From Diadema setosum (lineage: Eukaryota > Echinodermata > Echinoidea > Diadematoida > Diadematidae), in contig CM067070.1 of assembly GCA_033980235.1 (NCBI GenBank), positions 1,940,478 through 2,004,477 of the forward strand: 64,000 nucleotides of DNA, written 5' to 3'. Both the position numbers and the translations under genes were made by a program. How positions within the stretch are numbered: position 1 is the first letter of the stretch; each line of letters starts with the position of its first letter. The notes beneath the pieces were generated by a model. That model ran no database searches. It worked only from the letters and a program-made list of their open reading frames with translations, and was not told the origin of the DNA. Of the stretch, positions 36,540 through 46,480 are shown piece by piece.

Positions 36540-37740
36540 GCATCCACAGGGACAATCAGGGGCATCGATCTTGTATGGGGGTGGGGTTGCGAAAGGGCAT
36601 TTACCCCGCCCCTAAGGAAATGTAACATGCAATGGCGTCGATGGGAAGAGGGATTCCCGAAATGATGAAAAATTTCTTGCTTTTTTGAGAGAAAACTGTC
36701 CAGATATTTTATCCAAAGTGTGCACTAAATTGCTGTAGGCCCTATTTCAATTCTGAAAATGCAAAATCTCTCTCGCGTGGGAGGTGGATAGCCCCTCCCA
36801 CACCCTTCCCCGTTGGGTCCTTTCCCAAGAGACTAACCACAATACTTTTAGATTGACAGATTTCAAATTACTTCATCTGAAGTAATTTTCATCTGAATTC
36901 TAAAAATGCAAAAGCTCCTCGTATATATGCAAGGGCATCGATCCTGGAGGACGGAGACGGGGAGGGGGCAAACATCATATCACTTTGTTCCCCAATCAGG
37001 GCCGACGGAGCGTTTTCAAAAGTGTGGGGGCCCACTTCCGGGTTTCATGAGTTAACAAGCGAAAAAAAAAAAAAAAAGATCCTTAGCTCTCATCTCTCCA
37101 CTTCAAATTCCCGGATTTTTCAGCTGACAAGCCAAAAAAAAAAAACCAAACAAACAAATAAGAATAATGATAATAAAGATAAAAGTCTTCAGTTGAAAAA
37201 AAGAAAAAAACAAACAAAGTTACCGCGCTCACATTTCAAGATCTCTATCTATTTCTATTTAGTGCCACTTACGTACTTCCGGGTTTTAAAAAAAAAAGTG
37301 TCGGGGCCCAAAGTGATGACACCTTATGTATTCCTTTGTATGGTGCAAAAAAAAAAAAAAAAATACGGGGGTCGACCATGCCAATTATTCTCGAAATTAC
37401 GACAATTTTCTTGTATTTTTGAAAGAAAACTGTCCAAATATTTTATCCAAAGTGTGCACCAGATTGCTGTATTTCAATTCTTCACATGCAAAATCTCTTT
37501 CGCCTGAGAGATTTCAAAATGTTTCATCTAAAAGTAATTTTCATCTGAATTCTAAAAATGCAAAAGCTCCTCGTATGCAAGCTAGGACATCGATCCTGGA
37601 TGACGGGGACGGGGAGGGGGCAAACATCATATCATTTTGTTCCTCAATTATTCCAGAAATGAAGAAAAATTCCCTGCTTTTTTGATAGAAAATTGTCCAC
37701 ATATCTTATCAAAAGTTTTTCACCACATTACTGTTTTCCA
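36540..37740. repeat. Direct tandem duplication, two to three units
   Basis: A unit running from about 36655 to 36980 recurs at about 37380-37635 and partly at 37636-37750. Shared landmarks are GAAAACTGTCCA, TATTTTATCCAAAGTGTGCA, GTAATTTTCATCTGAATTC, CAAAAGCTCCTCGTAT and GGCAAACATCATATCA. The spacer at 37020-37330 is A-rich with CACTTCCGGGTTT-type units. Non-coding. Confidence 0.7.
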
Positions 37741-37769
37741 ATTCCGAAAATGCAAAAGAACAATTTTCC

Positions 37770-37940
37770 ATTGTCGGATTAACGAACCCTATTAATAACG
37801 AACCTTTGGAATAACGCAAAAATGTTCTTAATGACAACCCCTATTTCATTTTCAAACTAACGGACATTCAGGTGTATCTGCATCTGTGTGTTTTGTTATA
37901 AAGAACCTTCGGAACAATAAAAGGAACCTTATATAATTTC
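37770..37940. repeat. Degenerate TTCGTTATTCCGAAG repeat tract
   Basis: Units such as CGGATTAACGAACCC, AATAACGAACCTTTGGAAT and AAAGAACCTTCGGAACAAT belong to the same family as 24860-25110 and 58140-59040. Confidence 0.6.
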
Positions 37941-38982
37941 AGATTATTGTATTACAATATTGCAAGCTCCCCTCGTAAACTGTGCTTGATACACGGAGCG
38001 AACACACAGTGATGTGAAGCGTTCGCCCATGCAGAGACGCTATAAATGCTTGTTCCGCTACGTATTTTCGAAAGCGATCAGCATTTCGTGTAACATAGCA
38101 CATTTCTTTTGTTTTTCTTTGTCAGTGGCGCTCGGAAAAGACTTCGTTATAACGAAAATTTCTCTATAACCGTGTTTGTTATAAGCGATAATACAAATGT
38201 TATTCTGTCTTTCAGTGCGTATACATTGGAAGCTAGAAAGTATCGATGCGCATGCTGGGGCTAATATATTGAACATGTATCCAGCTCTGTTTGAATTACA
38301 GCACAAGTCAATATCTGCATTATAAACCATGATATGAAACACAAAGAAAGCAAAAGGAGTTGCGGAAGGTTGTAGTACTGAGGCGGATCCCTGAGACAGA
38401 TAGTAGTAGGTTGTTTTAGTACAGTACACAAAACGTAGTTATTATTCTTTTTTGGACGTCCAAAGAAAGAATACACGTTGTTCCCTGAAACCACATACCA
38501 CCAAACGTTCCACCACCATGGAATCCATCAAATGACAGCTTTAAAGTCCAAAGTAAAAAACTATTCTCATTATCATTGTGGTGACTTTGATAAAGAAATT
38601 AAATAATAAAAGTTTCGTTATTAAAGCACACAATGCATCATTGTATATCGAAATACACTTTATTCTGAAAACAGTATTTCATATTCAACAATGTTCTTTA
38701 TTCCCTGTTTAATGCAGCTTCAAGACTTTCCCTTGTTTGTTTGTTTGTTTTTTTTTCAAAATTACAAAGTGCGCTTTGATTTTATTTTCTTTTTCATTTC
38801 ATTTAGTATAATTCATTTCTATCTTCATTTCCAAACAATGTACGCCTAAACGTACGACGAAATAATACTGCTTTCCATGTAACATAATAAGACAGAAAAA
38901 TATATCTAGTGTCATAGGAGGCTGGAAATGATGATGAAGAACTGCTATGAAAAGGTGAATTTGTATAATTAGTCCCCGCAGT

Positions 38983-39660
38983 TGATTTGATTTGATTTGA
39001 TTTATTTCTGCTTAATTCCGTTACATCAGATATGATTATGTACATGTCATTTATGACAAACAGTAAATCGACACATAGTTTTTAGTACAATTATACAAGA
39101 CAAATACAAACAGCTTATGGAACTTAAACAGAACGGTCTCCAAAATAAGCCGAGGCTTGACGGTATGGAGACTATATATGCTTACCTACTCTGGATAGGA
39201 TAGGGAATAGAGAAAAAGAGAGAAATAGGGAAGGGTAGGGGGAAGAGGGAAAGTTACAGAGTGTATGTGTACCACTCCAACTATTTTACAATAATAGTAA
39301 TGATGATAAATACAATATGATAATGATATTAAAGTTTACACGTTCAGTTGCCTTTGCCGGAGTAATGACCGAATATGCACTATGAAAATAATAATGTGTG
39401 AATACAAAGTATCCTATACATAGTGTTATCTGATAGGGAATGAAATATATCGTGCTTATTTTATGTACGCAGTAATGGTAAGGCACATCGTACACATACA
39501 TATACATGCTCATATAATATACATGATGTACCTATCCTATACATACATATATATTTATATTCATAATATGGACAGATAAATAAATCGATATATGTATGCA
39601 CACATACATGCATCATGTACCACGTACATTTTCATATACATTTGATTATAATACAATAAA
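38983..39660. repeat. (TTGAT)n tail and TA/CA-rich low-complexity stretch
   Basis: A (TTTGA)n run at 38985-39004 looks like the simple-repeat tail of a minus-strand non-LTR element (AAATAAATCAAATC on the minus strand). It is followed by a 3'UTR-like region and, at 39480-39650, ATACAT-type low complexity. No coding sequence recognised. Confidence 0.35.
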
Positions 39661-40051
39661 GGAATCAGAATGTTATCCTGGGGAATACTGCTTAAGGAGG
39701 TGAAGTTTTACAGCCTTCTTAAATGAATACATAGTGGTCATGTTTTTAATTTCGATTGGAAGGGAATTCCAAGTGTCAGGGCCGGAGTGTCTGATAGAAT
39801 GATGCGCGAGTGCGGTTACAGTTACAGTACATTACTGCGATACATTGCAAAATAAGACAAAGTAAATATGAAACAAAGTTTAACAAGCGCAAAATGCTCT
39901 TAGGAATATATTAATTGAAACATAACGCCCGCACTTACAAACACACACAAACGCACTCCCACCAGCACGGAACAACAACAAAGAAAAGAAAGACACAAAT
40001 CTGCGATGACCAAATAAAGGAACGTAATGAGTGTGAGAGAACCAGATCAAG

Positions 40052-40192
40052 GGAGTAGGGTGGGGGAGGAATTAGAATATGTTATGGAGACTCTTAACGT
40101 CAATGTTGTTAACACATCCCTCAGTACACTTTCGAAGAGTACGAGTACAATGTATGAAAATCCGGCAGACGAAGATACGCCCAATCTTTCGA
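40052..40192 (+). CDS. Candidate orphan exon, plus strand
   Basis: A 141-nt symmetric phase-1 open stretch with acceptor AGATCAAG and donor TTTCGA|GTGAGC. It encodes GEELEYVMETLNVNVVNTSL and ends STMYENPADEDTPNLS. The acidic, Ser/Thr-rich composition with YENP resembles a receptor cytoplasmic tail, but no partner exon on the plus strand was found. It may be a leftover of a displaced receptor gene, or chance. Confidence 0.3.
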
Positions 40193-40459
40193 GTGAGCAA
40201 ATGTTGTTTTCATGCAGTGTTGTCAGTACTCTTGGCGCGGTTTCCGTCGACTTCTGCAGCACATCTTATGAGACATTCACGGTTATTCACGGCAATGCTA
40301 AATTTTGAAAAAGGAGACTGGAACGAAGTCTACAGGTGCCCTGCAGTAAATGATTCAATTTACATTTTCTTTTAATTAGCAAACAATTTCTTAACTATTC
40401 CAAGAACAGAGAGACTAAATATCACTCAGATAGTGTTGGTATCCATTTTAGGGTCATCC

Positions 40460-40600
40460 TACGAGCTAGACTATCACAAGTCATACAGTGTCATACGGCC
40501 CATTAGATAGACACTGAAAAAAGAAGTCCATTGAGTCATACATCCCCGAGTCATACAACAACCCACGAGTCATATGGCCCACGAGGAAGCAACCAAGAAA
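40460..40600. repeat. GAGTCATAC / CCCACGAGTCATA repeat cluster
   Basis: Short units (CACGAGTCATAT, GAGTCATACAACAACCC, CAAGTCATACAGTGTC) belong to the same motif family as 14740-15135. Confidence 0.5.
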
Positions 40601-40739
40601 AACTATGCAAATAAAAGGCGCACCAGCTCGACGCTAGGTTAAACGAGACCACTCAGAGAGAGCAGACCTCTGCCAAGCAGCCGTGATTAAAATATCGCCA
40701 TTTCGTAAGCAATATTTTCAACAGAAACATAAAGAGGTA

Positions 40740-41710
40740 GGGACATCTACTCAATACGTTTGGTGAAAATCTGATCATGCATTGTTGAGTTCTTGGAAGA
40801 GTAAGCTTGTTTCATAACATTTATGATCCCATGACCTTTGGCCTTATACCTCATGATACCAAATTATTATTTTTATCATATTTACACACCCTGCAAGTTT
40901 GGTGAAAATCGGATCATCCCTTCTTGAGTTATTGGGAGATTAAACATATTTAATATGTCTTTTAAAGCCCCTATGACCTTTCACCTTTCTCTTGTAATTC
41001 ATTATAAAACATCATATATATTTGTTGAAAATCCGATTATCCGTTGAATTATTGGGAGATTAAAGAGATTGTATAGTTTTGGTTGAGACCTAATTTCAGA
41101 TTTCTAACATTTTTTTGTTTGTGAGATAATGAGGAACCTCTTATGAAATATGAAAGAGTATGTAATTCCAATAGGAATTCAACGTTTATTTGATGAAAAT
41201 TGGTTTTGAAATGGCTGAGATATAAAAAACAGGGCGATTCTAGTAAAGTGTTTTACCCACACTTTATTACGATCACTTTGTTTTACTTTGTTTTTGGATG
41301 TTTCAGTCATTCCAAACCCGATTTTCATCGAATAAACTTTGAATTCCTCTTCAAATGGCATGCTGTGTACTGTTTCGTAAGTGTTTTCTTGGTATCTCGC
41401 AAAAAGTTAAAAGCCCAATTCTCATCTCTACCAATACTGTACCATCCCTTTAACTCATTTCATGTCCTTTATGACCCGTATGACCTTTGACCTTTGACCT
41501 CGTGACCCCAAACCTTAATAACTTCTTACTTATCTCATCGTGAACACGCCCTGCTAGTTTGGGGAAAATTCGTTCATTCATTCTCAAGTATCTTGTGCAC
41601 ATACAGACAAACATACACGCAGACAGACGAACAAACAAGCATACGCATCCGAAAATCATAACCTCTGCCAACCGCAGGTTTCACCTTAGTACTGGCGGAG
41701 GTAAAAAGAT
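40740..41710. repeat. Degenerate interspersed repeat with TGACCTTTGACCT and GGTGAAAATC units
   Basis: The unit 'TTTGGTGAAAATCNGATCAT ... TTGAGTTATTGGGAGATT' followed by a CCTATGACCTTT stretch recurs near 40759, 40897, 41018 and 41551. The last copy ends in a (CAGA)n-like tract and CTGGCGGAGGTAAA at about 41692-41706. A 176-bp imperfect hairpin sits inside (41173-41348). Non-coding. Confidence 0.6.
41173..41348. repeat. Imperfect hairpin (MITE-like), arms about 50 bp
   Basis: Arms starting GGAATTCAACGTTTATTTGA at 41173 and its near reverse complement ending at 41348. The loop is T-rich. Confidence 0.65.
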
Positions 41711-41925
41711 TCTACGAACTCGACGCTTCGTAACATTAGTTGATAGATGGCGTTGTTCATCATGTCGAGGACGTGGGCTAAATATAGCCTGAGTCGATCT
41801 TAGTCGGGCTTACTGTGATTTATGCAATGGTGTAAACCCGCCACATCATTCAGAAATAGCAACGCAAGTCATGCTTTTTTTGGGGGGGGGGGAATATGTT
41901 TGTGGATATTATATAACTTTCATAG

Positions 41926-41927
<2 letters not shown>

Positions 41928-41972
<45 letters not shown>
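41928..41972. repeat. Poly-T run of about 45 bases
   Basis: Uninterrupted T run, followed by ACCCGGGC. It could be the reversed poly-A tail of a retroposed sequence whose body would lie to the right, but none is recognised. Confidence 0.9.
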
Positions 41973-41976
<4 letters not shown>

Positions 41977-42339
41977 GGGCATTTGTGAGAAAAGTTGCAG
42001 AGAAAATGCCAAGCATTGCTTTGATGTAAATTGTATGAAAAATTTACGATTTTTTTTATTTCAAATGACCAATAGCTACATTATGGTATAGGGACATGAC
42101 TTTTGCACACAAAACAGAGACAGAAACTTAGAATTTACTCGCAAATCTAGTAGGGTACACCGCTTGATATTCATTCACCATATAAAATGCAAGACACATG
42201 CTACAGAAATGGAATCGCGAGAAATGCTTTCATTGTACGTGGCATTTAGCGATTTATTGATAGGTTCGGGCGGGTTTGTGCGTTTGAGCAGAATATTATG
42301 CGAACTTGGCACGCCGGCATGCTTGCGAACGTTCAACGT

Positions 42340-43260
42340 AAAGAGTTAAATACACATTTTATATACACATGCAATGTATATGTATGCACACGAACACAAT
42401 TATTTCCATAACTAGACAGAGAGAGAGAGGGAGAGAGAAATTCAGGTGAACAAAGATAGGCAGAGAAAATAAATTCTTCACAATCTGATATGGATTTCAC
42501 ACTAAACACTTTTGGTATATCCAAAAAGCAAGAAAAACACATAAAAGAGAGAGAGAGACTGTCAAAACGTTCTTGCCCCGCCATTAAAGCTGGATATCAA
42601 AGTGCATGTACACATCATGATAGTGTCACAGACAGAATTAATTTAGGAGAGAAATTACAACAAAAACAAAATGTGGATGCATATTAAATATATAGCATAA
42701 TAACATAATGTACACCAATGCACATTTTGCATTGCTTACGGATTTTTTTTTTTTAAGTTTGCACAAGGTAGCTATCCGATCTTTCCTCCACTTTGCTTCA
42801 ACTGTTACCTTGGCAACCACCAGCTGCTGTTACACTGTGCATACATAAGATTTTTAGAATTTGGTTGGCATACATAGATTATAAGTACAGACACAAAATT
42901 TGACAAATGAGATGGGAAACATTCATTTCACAGACATGGCACATACCTCTTTCTCTCTTGCGTCAGTGCTAAAAGAATGCTTGAATGTGTTCTTTGTTCT
43001 GATGCTTGGCACAAATCTATTCATAGGATGATTTTCAGTTTTCCACGGGGTAGTAGAGCTTAAACTAGGAGCTTTGCGGAAGTCATAAAAACGTTAAAAC
43101 ATTAAAAATCATGATTATGACTTCCGAAGAAAGGAATTAGCAAAAGTAAAAAAGAAATAAATAAATCCTAAAGTCTGCAATATTGCAAATCTCTATCCAA
43201 AAAGTTCACAGCCTGCCAAATTTCAATTGGAATAGACTTATGTCAATGATCTACATCTTT
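42340..43260. other. 3' flank of receptor gene C, duplicated at 63.15-63.85 kb
   Basis: Shares ordered landmarks with 63180-63810: ATGTATATGTATGCACA, GACAGAGA, GCATTGCTTACGGA, CTTTCCTCCACTTT, CTCAACTGTTACC-type, GTGTTCATTGTT-like, GGTAGAGCTT. It therefore belongs to the tandem-duplicated unit and lies just downstream of the gene C stop. No coding. Confidence 0.7.
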
Positions 43261-43447
43261 TCCATTTGTTGACATGGAGTCGATGATTATTGATGCTCTT
43301 CGGCGAACATTATCTTATTTTGCTACCTGGCAACTCTATTGTAGCAGGCAAACGCTTGTCGTGGTATTCGAATATACCCAGCTAGGTGCGCAGCAATATA
43401 GGATTGATTCAATTGAGTCAACCTTTTTACCCTCCTCTACTGGGTCT

Positions 43448-44083
43448 TTAATCGTCCATGTTTTCATCTGAATTTGTTTCAACATCAAGAACGAGATAGC
43501 CAGTTTCATCTACCTCACATTCTTGTCTTGATCTGCTTACATAGATAGATTGAGAATAAAAGGAGTCATTCAGGAATAAGGCCGAAAGGCCAATATTATC
43601 ATTGCCATCAATATCCCTCTGGTTATATTGCGCTTCAGGAATGGATGGGGACTAGTCAACAGTGCAGGGAATTTCCTGATAGATTGACGATTGAAGATTG
43701 CCATCACCTCTAGCAGCTCCTAGTTCTACGCGGGTTTGGTTATCGCAGGATGGGACATCGTCGCTGTCTAAAGCTTTCATCGTAGCTCGACTTGTTTGAG
43801 GTTGGCATCTCGTAACTTCGGGCAGATCGACATTAAAAAGCATGTAGCCATGTTCATCCGTGTCCTCTTCATCTGTACTAACATCCCTGGATTGAACAAA
43901 TGTAACGCTCATCCGCTTCTTCACAGCACCTGACATGTCCATGTAAGGTTCTGTCTCGTTAGCTGCTTTCTAAGAAACGCCTTTATCATCTTTGTGTATG
44001 ACGTCATAGACGGATCGTGACCTGGTGTCCGCTGAACTTGTAGCATCTCTCTCGCTGCTCGTCTCCGTTTCATGATCATGGCT
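43448..44083 (-). pseudogene. Receptor gene C, second tail exon with tyrosine motifs and two in-frame TAG codons
   Basis: From acceptor CTTTAAAG at 44084, a single frame of 212 codons runs to TAA at 43448-43450, broken only by TAG at 43970-43972 and TAG at 43652-43654. The frame holds many SH2-type tyrosine sites: SVYDVI (ITIM-like), EPYMDMS (YxxM, the PI3-kinase p85 type), EHGYMLFNVDL, SSIYQEI (ITIM-like), SQSIYVSR and DETGYLVLDVE. Acidic stretches surround them. Entry phase 0 fits the exon at 44403-44640. If the first TAG acts as a stop, all but the first tyrosine site are lost. Both TAGs could arise from CAG (Gln) by a C-to-T change. It is either a decayed gene, a null allele, or less likely a recoded or edited message. 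Confidence 0.75.
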
Positions 44084-44402
44084 CTTTAAAGATAAAATGA
44101 AGAATTAAAGAAAGACTTAAAAAAGTCCAGAGTTGACAATCCTCATAAAGACAAGAGTATCTTCTCGGACATACAGTGACAGAGAATGAAGAATAACTAT
44201 CTATATAGGTTTGCCGATTTTGTTACCTGGTCCTGCATAGTGTGTCTTGATATCGGGATATCCACATCCTGATGTAAAATGCAATATCGTTGGCGTTATC
44301 TATACATATACGTAACTTGAAGCGAAGGGTTGAATTATTATTGCATGTTTTGAACTTGGCAAGTGTGGAAACTCCGAAATTGAAAAGGCATTCCACCACT
44401 AC

Positions 44403-44640
44403 CTGTGATGTGTCCTGGAAGATGTGACGCGAGTATTCTGGTGAGGTTGTGACATCGCCGAATTCGTTGCCCTTAACTTGAGGCACAGAGTGACCCACTG
44501 CACTGGGATCAATGTTGGTGTCTTCTGACGTCACAGGATCTCTTGTGTCAGGTATAAAGTTGGTTGAAATGTCTACAGGATGTATTTGCAATCGCCCTCT
44601 ATCAGAGTCAACATTCGACTGACTTGAAGTTGCCATAGAC
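44403..44640 (-). CDS. Receptor gene C, first cytoplasmic-tail exon
   Basis: A 238-nt exon, acceptor TTTATATAG and donor ACAG|GTAGTG. Its first base completes Arg after the membrane exon; it ends in phase 0. It encodes SMATSSQSNVDSDRGRLQIH and ends SPEYSRHIFQDTSQ. It is a clear paralogue of 26555-26789 in gene B, with three extra bases. The tail is polar and Ser/Thr/Asp-rich, with one Tyr. Confidence 0.75.
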
Positions 44641-45127
44641 CTATATAAAAATCTATTATTGAACGAATGAGGCAAAGTAACAGAAATTAAAATGTATTGT
44701 TCAATTCATTGTAAAACATATTATAGTACATCAACTTACAGAACAATGATAGGTAAAACATAGTTAAAGAGTAAACATGGGATGCATTTTATTTAAACGT
44801 TCCCTTCTGTATATCTTAATACAAATAATAGGTAACGAAATAGCAGCTTATTTGTTTTAAAAGTGCCACGTATAAGGATCCAACATTTTGTGACTTTCAC
44901 TTTGCAATTACTTTTATCAGCTATTGCATTCATATTTGTCAGCGTTGGAGATGATTACGTAGAAGTATATCTGAACTTGATACTGTATGATTTTGAGTGC
45001 AGATCATTTATCTACAAGTTTGTATACAAAGTAAGGAGATGCTAATGCACTGTTTCTTGAAAATACACATTTGCATATTGATAAAAATGAGAAAAAGGGA
45101 AATACAATTTCCTTCTTAAAGTCTCAC

Positions 45128-45209
45128 CTTTTCCTGACAATGGCCAGAACGATTAGCAGTGTCATAGTACCAAGTAGTAGTGGTATCGATATAACAACCG
45201 ACAAGTGAG
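45128..45209 (-). CDS. Receptor gene C, transmembrane exon
   Basis: An 82-nt exon, acceptor ATGAAACAG and donor AAAAG|GTGAGA. It encodes HLSVVISIPLLLGTMTLLIV then LAIVRKR, a single hydrophobic helix followed by basic residues. Same phases and same KR end as the gene B membrane exon at 27438-27534. The extracellular exons (SRCR, CCP) expected between here and exon 2 at 59.3 kb were not found; the interval is filled by transposons. Confidence 0.75.
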
Positions 45210-45344
45210 CTGTTTCATAGAGACAGACAATGAAATGGCGTTAAGGCAGCAGAAATTCACGAAGATCTTTCACTAAAATGTCATGGCAGCAAGCAAAACT
45301 TTACTTCGTTTTTAGGGGAGCGTCTACTGTCTTCTTCACACTAA

Positions 45345-45378
45345 AACACACACATACACACACACACACACACACACA
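45345..45378. repeat. (CA)n microsatellite
   Basis: About 16 CA units followed by (CAAA)n. Confidence 0.9.
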
Positions 45379-45949
45379 AGCAAACAAACAAAAAGCAAAA
45401 CAAAAAAGAGGAAATTACAATTCTTTAAAGGCTCGATAGTGTAGAGATATCACGGAGTGGGGAGGCTGGTCCGTCTCGGATACTTCGTATGTATGTAAGT
45501 ACACACACAGCCGGAAGAATCTTGAGAATTTTATAATCTTTACAGTGACAAGCGTACACTTCAATGCCCAATATTCTCTGACCTGTGCTCGATTTGTGGT
45601 TTTCGAATGTACCCCTGGAGGTAGCGGATGAATCGAGCCACCCTTGAATCCACAGGCTACCGGGTCTTTAATTGGTGATAAGTAGTACAAAATGAGTTGT
45701 TTAAAAAAAAGTAATAAATGTAGATGGAGTAATTACATTGCGCAGCTGAAATACTATACCGCGCATTACAAAAAAGTAGTCATGACATACACAATTCAAA
45801 CCTAAGTGCCATTATTCAGAACATTATAATGCATACTCAAATATCGATGAATATCATTTGGTGGTTATGTGTGCGTGTGTGTTTTTGTGTATGTGTTTTT
45901 TTTTAAGTTTTCCAGACAACATGTTTTAAGCAAATACAAGGAACACACA

Positions 45950-45952
45950 CAT

Positions 45953-45990
<38 letters not shown>
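45950..45990. repeat. (CA)n microsatellite at LINE 3' side
   Basis: About 18 CA units where the RT reading of the CR1-like LINE ends. Confidence 0.9.
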
Positions 45991-45991
<1 letters not shown>

Positions 45992-45999
45992 ACCCACAG

Positions 46000-46480
46000 A
46001 GTATTGTACAGTAAACAAATCTTCCTTGTATAATACTTTTATATTGTAATGCTGTCTGTCTAGTTAATGTCGTATCCGTTTCAATAAATATATTCCGTTT
46101 ATTACTTCCTTTGATATTTTTCCAATATGCTGATCCCAATTTAAATGTTCATCAATATTAACGCCAAGATATGTATATGTATAACTCCTTTGATATTACT
46201 TTATTCAATATTCACAATAAGATACTTTATACATTTTAGTCGTTTTTGGTACCAAGAAATAAACATTCACATTTATTTACATTAAGTACGAGTTTATTCT
46301 CTTTAAGCCAGTGATTTACCACTTCCAAATCCTTGTTGAGAGTATCGACCACAGATTCAGCATCTTTATGTGTAGTGTATATATACAAGTGCCGTCAGCA
46401 TTCGGAGAAACGATACATTCATTAATGCATACAGCTAGGTCGTTGGCGTATATAACAAATAACAGAGGACCGAAGGTGTG
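46000..46480 (-). pseudogene. LINE RT, 3' half
   Basis: Continues the RT from GPLLF... as VIYANDLAVCINECI, later DLEVVNHWLKENKLVLNVNK and CLFLGTK, then YLGVNIDEHLNWDQHIGKI, and finally ALQYKSIIQGRFVYC. These are the palm-to-thumb segments downstream of the FADD block, which is itself mutated here. Several frame breaks. Its upstream half is 2.6 kb away, beyond the foldback insertion. Confidence 0.75.

Noticed and set aside
45415..45690. Minus-strand ORF with CGFKGGSIHPLPPGV between AG and GT
   Set aside because: No domain, phase does not join the membrane exon, and flanks look repeat-derived.
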